NCBI GenBank assembly: GCA_963825345.1
Contig: CAWGSQ010000011.1
Coordinates: 186,001-250,000 of the forward strand
DNA: 64,000 bases
Direction: 5' to 3'
DNA from: JACVRW01 sp963825345
GTDB lineage: Bacteria > Actinomycetota > Thermoleophilia > Solirubrobacterales > Thermoleophilaceae
Both the position numbers and the translations under genes were made by a program. The notes beneath the pieces were generated by a model. The model searched no databases and was not told where the DNA came from. It worked only from the letters and a program-made list of their open reading frames with translations. The first letter of the stretch is position 1. Each line of letters starts with the position of its first letter. Shown piece after piece: positions 43,212-52,328 of this stretch.

Positions 43212-44050
43212 TGGACCTCCTGGACGGCATCGAGCACGAGCTGCATCAGCTGCGCGAGCGTGTCGTCGACGTTTTCGTTGTCTATGACTGCCACCCCTTC
43301 GGAGCGGGCCCGTTCCCAGAGATGATCCTGGAGCCGGCGTATGTCTTCGAAACTAGCGAGGTATCGCTCGGCCGGCCTGGTTCCGGGCCGAGCGGAGAAG
43401 TGCCCGCGATGGAGATCCCGGTCCCCCACCACCACGAGCGCCTCCACGAGCACGCAGCGCTCGCGCGTGCGCGGGTGAACTCCGCCGGGCACCACGTGCA
43501 CTCCCTCGACCACCACCGGCTTGGCCTCGTTGGCCGCGCGGTCGACGATCGCAGTGATCCCGGTGCCCACCCGCTCGGCCTGGTCGCGGTAGCCGGCGAT
43601 CCCGCCCGCCTCGAAGGCGGAGTAGTGGACCGTGGGCATCGCCTCATGGGTGAAGAATGCCCGGAGCACCTGCCGGATCACGTCCGTCGCGATAACGCGG
43701 TTGACCCCGAGCCGAGCGGCGAGCATCGTCGCGATCGTCGACTTGCCGACACCGGTGGTCCCGCCGAGCAGGACCACAAGCGGCCGGTCGAGCCGGTCGA
43801 GCCTGCGCCAGTTGGCGTAGCGGCGCGCGGTTGCCTCGCCCTCCTCGGCGAGCAGCACCTCCTCGGCCAGCGCGTGCAGTGCGGCGACGTCGATCTCGCC
43901 ACCATCCTTCGCGTCGAGCCGCTGCTCGATCTTGCGAGCGAGCTCGAACGCGCGCTCCTGCGGGAGGCCGGTGGCGGAGATGGTCTGGGCCATCAGCCCC
44001 TTCGAGTACGGGAGCCCGTGACCCTTGTGGACGACGATGGTCTCAGGCAT
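43208..44050 (-). CDS. 2-phosphoglycerate kinase
   Basis: 280 residues; phosphorylates 2-phosphoglycerate to 2,3-diphosphoglycerate, known from methanogens. It has an N-terminal ATP-cone-like region (PYSKGLMAQTISATGLPQER, 14-33), then a P-loop kinase core with LLGGTTGVGKSTIATMLAAR, DVIRQVLRAFFTHEAMPTVH and VVEGVHVVPGG. The start ATG overlaps the upstream cyclic-DPG synthetase stop by 8 bases. The combination of ATP-cone and this P-loop region is characteristic of the family. Intact in frame, unlike both neighbours. Confidence 0.88.
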   Translation of the reverse strand: MPETIVVHKGHGLPYSKGLMAQTISATGLPQERAFELARKIEQRLDAKDGGEIDVAALHALAEEVLLAEEGEATARRYANWRRLDRLDRPLVVLLGGTTGVGKSTIATMLAARLGVNRVIATDVIRQVLRAFFTHEAMPTVHYSAFEAGGIAGYRDQAERVGTGITAIVDRAANEAKPVVVEGVHVVPGGVHPRTRERCVLVEALVVVGDRDLHRGHFSARPGTRPAERYLASFEDIRRLQDHLWERARSEGVAVIDNENVDDTLAQLMQLVLDAVQEVQ

Positions 44051-45231
44051 CTCGGTACAGCTTGACGAGCGCGTCGTCGATGCCGATCGGCCGGTTGCGG
44101 ATGAAGACGACGCGCGCGCCCTCGGCGCGGGCGCGCATGGCCACCGTGTCGATGGCCGCGGCCTTCAGCTCGGTGAGGTAGACGTCGCAGCGCTCGGCGG
44201 CCGCCCGGTCGAGCTCGGCTGCAAGCGCCGAGCGGCGGGCGAGGTTCGTGGACGCGAGCACCGGCTCGGGCACGCCCTCCACAGCTCGTCGCCGCCGGTG
44301 GTGAAGACCGCCACGCGCGCGCCGTCCGGCAGCGGTTCGAGCGGCTCGGGGTGGAGCGCGAACGGGACGCGCGCCGGCGGGCGGATCCGGTGCACCCTCG
44401 GCCGCCAGCACGAGGTCCGCGCGCGCGAGGCGGTACTCCGCAAACGGCTCGGGCGGGCCCGCCCCGAGGATGCAGACGGTGCGGTCCACCTCCACCGGCG
44501 GGATGCACGCGCCCGAGCCCTCGAACACGATCGCCCCGGGGTCGAGCGATGCGGCGAGCGCCGCCCCGGCGGGCACGTTCGACTCGAACGGCGCGCCCGC
44601 GAAGCCGCCGCCGACCCGCCGGCATCCCACCGTCCGGACGCCGGCGATCACGGCGTCCTCGAGGAAGTCGGAGGCAGCGTGCGACCCCGACTCCGCGATC
44701 GCGATCAGCTCGTCGAGCGAGGGCCCCGCCTCGGCCACGCGCGGCTCGGCCGGCCCGCCGCGCCCCATGCACACGATCACCGGGTCCGCGCCCTGCGTCG
44801 CGCAGCAGCGCCGCCCAGTGCCCCGCCACGGCGGTCTTGCCGGTGCGCTTGCCGGTGGCGATCACCGCGAGCTTCGGCCCGTCGAACGCCACCGGCTCGT
44901 AGCGCGGCGGGTCGAGCCGGGCGCCCGGCGCCTCGTACGCGAGGCCGAGGCTGAGCGCGAGCGCGGCCAGCCGCAGCTTCGCCGACGCCGGCACCACGGG
45001 CTCGTCCGCGAGGTCGACCACGGCGTCGGCGCGCGGCGCGAGCCGGCGCAGCGCCTCCTCCGGGTCGGTCTCGACCGGCATGCCGTAGTGCTCCTCGAGC
45101 GGCCCCGGGCCGAGCTTCTCCTCCCCGCCGCAGAACACGACTCCGGCCAGGTCGAGCCCGGCCAGCACGTCGCGCACGGCGGACGGGTGGTGCTCCCCGT
45201 CGATGAGGGCGATCACCGGCACGGCCTGCAT
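44043..45231 (-). CDS. cpgS: Cyclic 2,3-diphosphoglycerate synthetase (three frame breaks)
   Basis: ATP-dependent enzyme closing 2,3-DPG to the cyclic compound. The N-terminal part (VIALIDGEHHPSAVRDVLAG, VFCGGEEKLG) and the P-loop AVIATGKRTGKTAVAGHWA are in one frame up to about 44786. The second frame gives VIVCMGRGGPAEP, AGVRTVGCRRVGGG and FEGSGACIPPVEVD. A third covers PEPLEPLPDGARVAVFTTGG, and the second returns for VYLTELKAAAIDTVA and FIRNRPIGIDD. Breaks lie near 44786, 44390 and 44283; each is repaired by one base. The reconstructed length (about 396) fits the family. Co-transcribed with the kinase. Confidence 0.85.
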
Positions 45232-45247
45232 TCTTGCCGGACGGGCC

Positions 45248-46900
45248 CTAGCGGCGTCTACGCAGCACGCGGAAGTTGATCCGCTCGGTCCGGGAGACGT
45301 TCCCGGCGCTGTCCGTGATCACGAGCAGTGCGCGGTAGCGCCCGGGCCGCAGCCTGCGCCCGGCGATCCGGCCGCTGAAGCGGATCGTGTTGCGGCCCGG
45401 CGACACGGTCTGCCGGATCGACCCGATGCGCTTGTAGGCCCGGCAGCGCCGCTGGCGCAGCAGACGCCGGAACGCCGCGCGACTGCCGGCGCTCCTCCGC
45501 AGGGCGCGCAGGCGAGCGCGCGTCTGCGGCACGCAGACCCGCCGACCCGCGCGCCGCACCTTCAGGCCCTTGACCCGCTTCTGGATCGTCAGCACTGCCA
45601 GCCCGGCCTCGCTCGAGTTGAAGCTGAAGCTCGTTCCGGCGCCCGGGAAGAGCGTCGAGTCGCCGATGCTGAAGGCGCCGGCGCTGGGCGAGCGTGGTGT
45701 CCGGACCGCCGCCGCCGGGCCGCCCGGCCCGGCGGGCTCCGGCTGGGGATCGATCGGCACGACGCGGATGGAGTTGCCGCTGCTCCGCCATGCGGCGAAG
45801 CCCGTTCCCGCGGGCCCGGCTTCCACCTTCGCACTGAAGAAGGACTCGCCGGTGGCGAGGTTCGCTGCCAGCGTGAACGTCGCGCCGCCGTCATCCGAGC
45901 GCCGATAGCGCAGGCGGTTGCCGCTGAAAAGCGTGCGCCAGACCACGTGCAGCCGACCCGATGCGTCCTGCGAATGATGCGATTCCTGGATGCTGTTGTT
46001 CTCGATCGGGTCGTCGCCCTCGATGTACGTGGCGTTGCCGAACGTGTTCGACGTCGCGTCGAACTTGCGCAGGCCGATCCGGTTCTCCGTCGCCTGCTTG
46101 AAGCGGTAGGTCAGGTAGACGCCGTTCGGACCGGAGCTGAGCATCGTCTCGTCGTTGTTGCCCTCGGCCCCCGGCAGCAGCAGCGGGCTAGCGCTCCAGT
46201 TGCCGGCGGTGTTGAGGTCCACCACCGTGACCGGCGCCACGGGATCGGTGAACACGCGGTACCACACCGTATGAAGGTCGTTCACGGCATACACGGCCTT
46301 GGTGGCGCTCGGCCCCGCAACCACTGACGCGTCATATACGTACGTCGGGCTGGAGCCCAGGGCGACGTGAGTCGTTGGATTGCTGTTGTTCTGACCTTGG
46401 AAGGTCGCGCCAGCCACGGAGAGCCCCACGTTGCTCGTGTTGATGAAGGCCGACTGGCCATTCAGCTCGAGATCCCCAACCTGGACCGGGGCCATGAAGT
46501 CCGCTCCGTTATTCGTGGAGACGAAGCGGTAGGTGTTGTTGCTGCTGTCCCCCGTCGGGCACTGGATACAGGAGGCGAGGATGACGACCTTGTTCGGCGC
46601 GGGAGTGAAGACCTGGGCATGGTCTCCCGAGCTGGACGCGGACGAGCTCGCACCGGGAAAGGGGAGGACGGTCGACTCGGAGTCGCACGCCGTCCCGCCG
46701 GCCGGTATACGGCAGTAGCCGACCTGGTCCTCGGCCTCGTCGATGTTCCAGACGACATGCCCGGTGCCGTCGCTTCCCACGGCCAGGTCATGACCGTTGC
46801 CGGTCCCGGCCGTGAACGGCGTCGCGGCCTGCGTGGCAGGCGCGAGCGCCAGAAGCGCTCCGATCGCCAGGAGTGCGAGAAGCGGCGTGCGAGCCTTCAT
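45248..46900 (-). CDS. Secreted beta-propeller-like protein with C-terminal beta domain
   Basis: 550 residues. Signal peptide 1-25 (ending PATQA-AT) is followed by a region of beta repeats resembling a sialidase-type propeller (HVVWNIDEAEDQVGYCR, YRFVSTNNGADFMAPVQVGD, RYRRSDDGGATFTLAANLAT). A Cys/Arg-rich C-terminal module then ends NTIRFSGRIAGRRLRPGRYR plus ADSAGN-like sequence. The same ending occurs in the beta-helix protein at 60.2 kb. No catalytic residues could be assigned. Probably an extracellular or envelope protein. Confidence 0.75.
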   Translation of the reverse strand: MKARTPLLALLAIGALLALAPATQAATPFTAGTGNGHDLAVGSDGTGHVVWNIDEAEDQVGYCRIPAGGTACDSESTVLPFPGASSSASSSGDHAQVFTPAPNKVVILASCIQCPTGDSSNNTYRFVSTNNGADFMAPVQVGDLELNGQSAFINTSNVGLSVAGATFQGQNNSNPTTHVALGSSPTYVYDASVVAGPSATKAVYAVNDLHTVWYRVFTDPVAPVTVVDLNTAGNWSASPLLLPGAEGNNDETMLSSGPNGVYLTYRFKQATENRIGLRKFDATSNTFGNATYIEGDDPIENNSIQESHHSQDASGRLHVVWRTLFSGNRLRYRRSDDGGATFTLAANLATGESFFSAKVEAGPAGTGFAAWRSSGNSIRVVPIDPQPEPAGPGGPAAAVRTPRSPSAGAFSIGDSTLFPGAGTSFSFNSSEAGLAVLTIQKRVKGLKVRRAGRRVCVPQTRARLRALRRSAGSRAAFRRLLRQRRCRAYKRIGSIRQTVSPGRNTIRFSGRIAGRRLRPGRYRALLVITDSAGNVSRTERINFRVLRRRR

Positions 46901-46960
46901 GGGTTCCCCAGTCGTCGCGTTGCGTCCATTGTCGACACAAACCGCTCAAACGCAAACGAA

Positions 46961-47731
46961 TTACGGAGCGTCCGGTGCCTCGTACGCGTACGTGCTCGGG
47001 TCGAACGAGAGGATCGCGTCCTGTTCGTGGAAGGGGTACTTGCGAAACACGGTCACGCGATCGGGCCGCGCCTCGACCACGTTGTAACAGGGCTTCGTCT
47101 TGCCACGCAGGCGCGTGGTGGAGACCGTTCCCGCGTTCACCACGAACAGATTCTCGAGCCGCCATGCGTAGGGCACGTGCTTGTGGCCGGAGAGGACCAG
47201 GTGGGCGTCCGCTCGCTGGAGACACTCGAGCGTGTCCCCCGCGTCGTGCACGACGTTGCGCTCGCGCCCGGTGCCCGGCACGGGCAGCAGGTGGTGATGC
47301 AGCACGAAGATGCGGAGGAACGCCTCGTGAGCGCCGAAGCGCTCCTCGATCCACTCGTAGCGTCCGCGGCCGATCAGTCCGTTGTCGAGGTCGGGCTCGG
47401 TGGAGTCCACCGCGAGGATCGACACGCCGTTCACGTGAAGCTCCGACCGTCGCTCGCCGAACAGCTCCTCGAAGTGCACGTAGCCGACGTTGCGCGAGTC
47501 GTGGTTGCCCGGGATCACGATCATGCGCTCGCACGCGATCTTGTCGAGGTACTCCCGGGCGAGCTCGTACTCGGCCCGGTAGCCGTCACCGGTTAGGTCT
47601 CCGGACACCACCACCACGTCCGGCTGGAGCTCGTTCACCTCGACGATCGCGCGGTCCAGCAGGCTCGGGACGAAGTGCGGCGAGCCGCAGTGGATGTCCG
47701 ACAGCTGCGCAATCGTCAGGCCCTCGCTCAC
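46961..47731 (-). CDS. Calcineurin-like metallophosphoesterase (CpdA-like)
   Basis: 256 residues from GTG 47731, overlapping the folP stop. Metal-binding motifs appear in order: LSDIHCG (D-x-H), VVSGDLTGDG (G-D), IPGNHDSRN (G-N-H-D/E), FVLHHHLLP (H) and LSGHKHVPYAW (G-H-x-H). The class III cyclic-nucleotide phosphodiesterase subgroup has this set, so cAMP or a related phosphodiester is a reasonable substrate, but it is not proven. Last gene of the nitroreductase-glpD-folP set. Confidence 0.9.
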   Translation of the reverse strand: MSEGLTIAQLSDIHCGSPHFVPSLLDRAIVEVNELQPDVVVVSGDLTGDGYRAEYELAREYLDKIACERMIVIPGNHDSRNVGYVHFEELFGERRSELHVNGVSILAVDSTEPDLDNGLIGRGRYEWIEERFGAHEAFLRIFVLHHHLLPVPGTGRERNVVHDAGDTLECLQRADAHLVLSGHKHVPYAWRLENLFVVNAGTVSTTRLRGKTKPCYNVVEARPDRVTVFRKYPFHEQDAILSFDPSTYAYEAPDAP

Positions 47732-48603
47732 ACGGCCTCCCTCTTCAGATCGGATGCAAGCTCGAGCGCCCCGTCGGCACCGTCGGTGAGCGCCTCGTGC
47801 ACGCGCAGGTAGTCGCGCGCGCCCGCCACGTCGTGCACGCGGATGATGCGGGCGCCGCCGCGCACCGCCGCGCCCACCGCGGCGAGAGTGCCGGCGTCGC
47901 GGGCCGCCGGCGGGCGCTCGGTGAGCGCGCCCACGAAGTCCTTGCGCGAGACCGCCAGCAAGAGCGGCCGGCCCAGCGGCGCAAACTCGGGCAGCCGGCG
48001 CAGCAGCTCGATCGACTCGGCGGGAGTCTTGGCGAGGTCGAGGCCGGGGTCGAGCACGATCTGCTCTCGCCCGACGCCCAGAGCCTCAGCGGCGCGCATG
48101 CGCTCGGCGAGGAAGCCATGGACGTCGCTCACCAGGTCGTCGTACTCGGGGAAGGCCTTCGTCTTCGGCGCCGCGCGCGTGTGCGTGATCACGAGCGCCG
48201 CGCCGGTCTCGGCGCACGCGCCGGCGATGCTCTCGTCGGACAGCCCGCTCACGTCGTTGATCATCGCTGCACCGGCGGCGAGCGTGGCGCGCGCCACCGG
48301 CCCGCGCCACGTGTCCACCGACACGAGCGCACCCTTCGCCGCGAGGCGCTCCACGAGCGGAACCACCCGAGCGATCTCCTCCTCCACCGGCACCGCCTCC
48401 GTGTCGGTGCGGCCTGACTCGCCGCCCACGTCCACGATCGCCGCGCCGTCCTCGATCTGGGCGAGCGCGCACTCCACCAGCTCGTCGAGCTCCTTCGGGC
48501 CCTGGCGGTCCGAGAACGAGTCGGGTGTCGCGTTCACGATGCCCATCAGCACCGGCCGGGAGAGGTCGAGCTCGTGGCCCCGAATGAGCACGCTCTCGCT
48601 CAC
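47728..48603 (-). CDS. folP: Dihydropteroate synthase
   Basis: 291-residue TIM-barrel enzyme that joins p-aminobenzoate to dihydropterin pyrophosphate in folate synthesis. It has GIVNATPDSFSDR, VDVGGESGRTDTEAV, NDVSG, LDPGLDLAKTP and AVSRKDFVGAL. It starts at GTG 48603, overlapping the glpD stop (GTGA). The usual GGQSTRPG-like box reads GGESGRTD here, a variation seen in some actinobacterial FolP-type proteins, so full activity is likely but not certain. Confidence 0.9.
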   Translation of the reverse strand: MSESVLIRGHELDLSRPVLMGIVNATPDSFSDRQGPKELDELVECALAQIEDGAAIVDVGGESGRTDTEAVPVEEEIARVVPLVERLAAKGALVSVDTWRGPVARATLAAGAAMINDVSGLSDESIAGACAETGAALVITHTRAAPKTKAFPEYDDLVSDVHGFLAERMRAAEALGVGREQIVLDPGLDLAKTPAESIELLRRLPEFAPLGRPLLLAVSRKDFVGALTERPPAARDAGTLAAVGAAVRGGARIIRVHDVAGARDYLRVHEALTDGADGALELASDLKREAV

Positions 48604-50315
48604 GCCGCCTCCTCCGGCGCCGCGCCCGGGGCCGCCGGTGACGGCTCCTCCGGCTCGCGCTGGGGCGCCGGCACGGCTGCCACCTCGGGAACGAGGCCCT
48701 CCGCGCGCGCCAGCTCGCGCCAGGCCTCCACCTCTCGCTCCATTCGGGTGGCGTCCCAGCCGAGCTCGCCCGCCATGGCCTGCGCCACCACCAGCGGGCC
48801 CTCCGCGTCCGGCTCACAGAGCCGGCGCGCGTCCAGTAGGCCGAGGCGTGTGCGCCGCAGCAGCACGTCGCCCACGGTCTGGGCCTGCTCGTGCCCGGCG
48901 GCGTACGCGCCCTCGGCCGCGATGTCCGGCAGCCCGGGGCTGATCCTCCGGGCGAGCGTGAGATCGACGGTGGCGAGCCTCAGCACCAGCTGGGCGGCGT
49001 GGCCGTAGCGCCCGGCGAGGTGCGCGCGGCTGTCGTCGTCGACGCCGTCGACCTCGGGCAGCGACTCCGGATCCACGGGCGCCCCGAGCGGGATCTCGTC
49101 GGTGCGGCAGGGCGCCTCGCGCCCGTCTCGCTCGACGATACGGTCCACAGCCATCTTCGCCATCCGCCGCCAGGTGGTGAGCTTGCCTCCGGTGATCGTG
49201 ACGAGCCCGGAGCTGGTCTCGTACAGCTCGGCCTTGCGCGAGATGTCCACCGACTTCTTCGGGTCGCCCGTGGAGATCAGCGGTCGCACGCCCGCGTACG
49301 CGCCCGCCAGGTCGCCGGCCCGCAGCTCGGTGCCGAAGAAGCCGTTCACCGCCTCCAGCAGATAGACGACGTCGTCGTCCGAGGGCGGTACGTGCTCCAC
49401 AGAGCCCTCGTAGTCGTTGTCCGTGGTGCCGATCAGGGTGCGTCCCAGCCAGGGAAGCACGAACACGGTGCGCCCCCCGCCGGCGGGCACGATCGCACCG
49501 GCCCTCACGTCGAGCAGCTCGCGCGGAAGCGTGAGGTGCGTGCCCCGGCTCGGCCGGATGCGCGGCACCTCCTCCTCTTCGTAGAGCTCGTCCGGGCGCA
49601 GACGGTCGGCCCACACCCCGGTCGCGTTCACAACGTTGTCGGCGCACAGCTCGAACTCGCCTCCGCCGAGCACGTCGCGCACGAGCACTCCCGCCGCGCG
49701 GCCCTCGCGCTCGACCAACCCGGTCACGTCGCATGCGTTGGCGATCACGGCGCCGAAGCGCTCCGCCTCGGCGAGCACGGTGAGCACGAGCCGGGCGTCG
49801 TCGGTCTGGCAGTCATAGAAGAGGTATCCGGCCGTGGGCTCGCGACCCCTCAGCGCGGGCAGCATCTCCAGCACCTCGTCCCCGTCGATCGTGCGGTGGC
49901 GCTCGGGGCTCCACTCCTCGGCCTCGTCGCGCCCGCGCCGCCACGACATCACGTCGTACATGTTGAGGCCCATGCCCAGCACCCGGTCCGGGCGCTTGCC
50001 GCCGAACGTCGGGACCACGAACGGCAGCGGCTTCACGATGTGCGGGGCGAGCTTTACAAGCAGCGAGCGCTCGAGCAGCGCCTCGCGCACCAGCCCGAGG
50101 TCGAAGTTCTGGAGGTAGCGAAGGCCGCCGTGGACCAGCTTCGACGAGCGGCTTGACGTGCCGGCGGCGAAGTCCGACTTCTCCACGAGCGCCACGCTGT
50201 AGCCGCGCGACGCGGCGTCCAGGGCAACCCCCGCGCCGGTGATGCCGCCGCCCACCACGACGAGGTCGAATTCGTCCCGCTCCAGTGAGGCGAGGGCGTC
50301 GGCTCGCGGGATCAC
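48600..50315 (-). CDS. glpD: FAD-dependent glycerol-3-phosphate dehydrogenase
   Basis: 571 residues from GTG 50315; oxidises glycerol-3-phosphate to DHAP and passes electrons to the quinone pool. FAD loop DLVVVGGGITGAGVALDAAS, then SSRSSKLVHGGLRYLQ, GVWADRLRP, RPSRGTHLTLPRELL, and the C-terminal ITGGKLTTWRRMAK. A C-terminal GlpD_C helical domain (about 390-540) and a Glu/Pro/Ala tail follow. The GTG overlaps the nitroreductase stop (GTGA). The frame is open much further upstream, but only this part is family-like. Confidence 0.94.
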   Translation of the reverse strand: MIPRADALASLERDEFDLVVVGGGITGAGVALDAASRGYSVALVEKSDFAAGTSSRSSKLVHGGLRYLQNFDLGLVREALLERSLLVKLAPHIVKPLPFVVPTFGGKRPDRVLGMGLNMYDVMSWRRGRDEAEEWSPERHRTIDGDEVLEMLPALRGREPTAGYLFYDCQTDDARLVLTVLAEAERFGAVIANACDVTGLVEREGRAAGVLVRDVLGGGEFELCADNVVNATGVWADRLRPDELYEEEEVPRIRPSRGTHLTLPRELLDVRAGAIVPAGGGRTVFVLPWLGRTLIGTTDNDYEGSVEHVPPSDDDVVYLLEAVNGFFGTELRAGDLAGAYAGVRPLISTGDPKKSVDISRKAELYETSSGLVTITGGKLTTWRRMAKMAVDRIVERDGREAPCRTDEIPLGAPVDPESLPEVDGVDDDSRAHLAGRYGHAAQLVLRLATVDLTLARRISPGLPDIAAEGAYAAGHEQAQTVGDVLLRRTRLGLLDARRLCEPDAEGPLVVAQAMAGELGWDATRMEREVEAWRELARAEGLVPEVAAVPAPQREPEEPSPAAPGAAPEEAA

Positions 50316-50821
50316 GGCAGGTACGTTACGAAGTCTCCGGGCGGCAGCCGCTCCGGAGGCTCCTTCTCCTGACGCGGCGGGCCCAGGTGGAGCAGGCCGA
50401 TCGCGCGCTCGCCCTCGGGCACGCCAGCCGCGGAGCAGCCGCCGGACGTGCGCAGAACCTCCGGCGTGCGCCAGTAGCCGGCCAGCCCGCGCGCGTGCGC
50501 GGCAAGCAGCACGATGTAGGCCGCCACGGACGCCGCCGAGCGGTCCTCCTCGTCCTGGACCGGGTCGCCGCTCTCGACCACCGATGCCACCACGAGCGTG
50601 GGCGCGCGGTCGAGTTTTGCCGCGGCCTCCTCCCCCGCCGCCTCCTTCAGGCGAGCGAGCGACTCCGGGCCGAGCACGCGAAAGCGCCACGGGTTCGTGA
50701 GGTTGTGGTTGGGCGCCCAGCGGGCGAGCTCGAACAGCTCGTCGAGCACCTCGCGCGAAACGGGCTCGGATCCGTACGCCTTGTGCGTGCGGCGGGTCCG
50801 GATGGCGTCGTCCACGTCCAC
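50312..50821 (-). CDS. Nitroreductase family protein
   Basis: 169 residues from GTG 50821. It opens with DDAIRTRRTHKAYGSEPVS, the FMN-binding R-R-S/T motif of nitroreductases, followed by LARWAPNHNLTNPWRFRVLG and LLAAHARGLAGYWRT, and ends with GLLHLGPPRQ. FMN oxidoreductase of unknown substrate. A start at ATG 50857 is possible and would put its first codon on the same CATG as the divergent SDR. The operon continues into glpD, folP and the phosphodiesterase gene. Confidence 0.85.
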   Translation of the reverse strand: MDVDDAIRTRRTHKAYGSEPVSREVLDELFELARWAPNHNLTNPWRFRVLGPESLARLKEAAGEEAAAKLDRAPTLVVASVVESGDPVQDEEDRSAASVAAYIVLLAAHARGLAGYWRTPEVLRTSGGCSAAGVPEGERAIGLLHLGPPRQEKEPPERLPPGDFVTYLP

Positions 50822-50855
50822 GCCTGGCGACGCTAGCGGATAGTTTCCGCGCGTC

Positions 50856-51686
50856 ATGGCCACCGGAACTGTGCTCGTGACCGGCGCCTCCACGGGCATC
50901 GGCGAGGCGACCGTCATGCACCTGCGAGCGCTTGGGTTCGACCCCATCGCGGCGGTGCGGAAGGACGAGGATGCCGAGCGGCTCGAGGGATTGGGGCTGC
51001 GCACCACTCGCATCGACGTGACCGATGCCGACCAGATCGCCGCTGCTCGCGACGCGCTCGGCGAAGAGCCACTCGTCGGTCTCGTGAACAACGCGGGCAT
51101 CGCCGTGGCCGCGCCGCTCGAGTTCCTCCCGATCGACAGACTGCGCCAGCAGCTCGAGATCAACCTGATCGGCCAGGCGGCCGTGACGCAGGCGTTCCTC
51201 CCCGCTCTGCGCCGCGCGCGCGGCCGGATCGTGAACGTGAGCTCGATCGGCGGGCGGGTGGGGCTGCCACTCGTCGGCGCGTACAACGCGTCGAAGTTCG
51301 GCCTCGAGGGTCTCAGCGACTCGCTGCGCCGCGAGCTGCGCCCGCACGGCGTGGACGTGATCCTCATCGAGCCCGGCGGCGTGAAGACGCCGATTTGGAA
51401 CAAGGCCGAGCAGCTCGCCGATCAGATGCTCGAGGACGTGCCACCCGAGGCCGAGCGCATCTACGGAGGACAGATCGCGGCGGTGCGCAAGAACACGAAG
51501 CGGATCGCCACCGACTCCGGCATCGAGCCGGGCGAGGTGGCCGAGGTGATCGGCACGGCGCTCACCGCGAGTCGGCCGCGCGCCCGCTACCTGGTCGGAA
51601 GCGACGCCAAGCAGCGCGCCGTGATGTCGAAGCTGCTGCCGGCACGGGTGATGGACCGGCTGATCGTCCGCGCGCTCGGCGGCTAG
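50856..51686 (+). CDS. Short-chain dehydrogenase/reductase
   Basis: 276 residues. Cofactor loop VLVTGASTGIGEATV (6-20), NNAGIAVAAPLEFL, VSSIGGRVG with the catalytic Ser, and YNASK with the Tyr-Lys pair. Long SDR resembling 17-beta-hydroxysteroid-type oxidoreductases of actinobacteria. Divergent from the nitroreductase gene; a small palindrome (GCGGA/TCCGC, 50836-50850) sits between them. Its TAG stop shares CTAG with the convergent PPOX gene. Confidence 0.9.
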   Translation: MATGTVLVTGASTGIGEATVMHLRALGFDPIAAVRKDEDAERLEGLGLRTTRIDVTDADQIAAARDALGEEPLVGLVNNAGIAVAAPLEFLPIDRLRQQLEINLIGQAAVTQAFLPALRRARGRIVNVSSIGGRVGLPLVGAYNASKFGLEGLSDSLRRELRPHGVDVILIEPGGVKTPIWNKAEQLADQMLEDVPPEAERIYGGQIAAVRKNTKRIATDSGIEPGEVAEVIGTALTASRPRARYLVGSDAKQRAVMSKLLPARVMDRLIVRALGG

Positions 51687-52321
51687 GCGAGCCGCTTCGC
51701 AAGCGCCTCGCGCTCGCGCTCCTCGACCTGCTCGAGCGTCAGCTCCGGGTTGCGCTGGTGGGCCAGCGAGACCTCGGCAGAGGTGGGCAGGCTGGCCGGG
51801 TCCGGCCAGCTGTCGGGGTCCCACAGCTTCGAGCGCACGAACGCCTTCGGGCAGTGCGTGTAGACCTCCTCGGCCTCCACGACGATCGCCGTCTTCGGCG
51901 GCTTGCCCACGGGCGTCAGCCGGTCGAGCAGCTCGGGCTCTGCCGTCACGGCACCGCGGCCGTTCACGCGCAGGGTGGTGTCGCGGCCCGGGATCAGGAA
52001 GATCAGCCCGATGCGGCCGCTCGCGACCACGTTCTCGAGCGTGTCGAGCCGCCTGTTGCCTGTGGCGTCGGGAATCGCGAGGTGGTGGTCGTCGAGGACC
52101 GTGACGAAACCGGGCTGGCCTCCGCGAGGGCTCACGTCGGCCTGGTCCTCGGCCGAGAACGTGGCCACGAACAGCATCGGCGACGCACCGATCAGCGTCC
52201 GGCAGAGCTCGTCGATGTGGCCGATGTCCTTGCGGATGGCCGCCTCCATCGGTGAGTTGTAGAACTCGCGCAGCTGCTCTGGCCGCTCGAACGCGCCGCG
52301 GAACGGGTCGCTTTCGCTCAT
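51683..52321 (-). CDS. PPOX-type FMN flavoprotein (MSMEG_1061-like)
   Basis: 212 residues with a split-barrel pyridoxamine-phosphate-oxidase-like fold: MLFVATFSAEDQADVSPRGG, then DDHHLAIPDATGNRRLDTLE (FMN phosphate contacts) and GLIFLIPGRDTTLRVNGRG. The N-terminal lead (ELREFYNSPMEAAIRKDIGH) matches the MSMEG_1061 actinobacterial subgroup. It may use FMN or F420; the partner substrate is unknown. It lies 7 bases downstream of the B12-operon's last gene but on the same strand, so it could be read through. Confidence 0.85.
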   Translation of the reverse strand: MSESDPFRGAFERPEQLREFYNSPMEAAIRKDIGHIDELCRTLIGASPMLFVATFSAEDQADVSPRGGQPGFVTVLDDHHLAIPDATGNRRLDTLENVVASGRIGLIFLIPGRDTTLRVNGRGAVTAEPELLDRLTPVGKPPKTAIVVEAEEVYTHCPKAFVRSKLWDPDSWPDPASLPTSAEVSLAHQRNPELTLEQVEEREREALAKRLA

Positions 52322-52328
52322 GCCCTGA

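Noticed and set aside
50836..50850. Palindrome GCGGA-tagtt-TCCGC between nitroreductase and SDR genes as an operator
   Set aside because: Five-base arms are too short to be distinctive at this GC content, and no nearby regulator supports it.
50316..51824. Upstream extension of the glpD frame through the nitroreductase and SDR genes
   Set aside because: The family N-terminus begins at GTG 50315 and the rest overlaps two well-supported genes on both strands.
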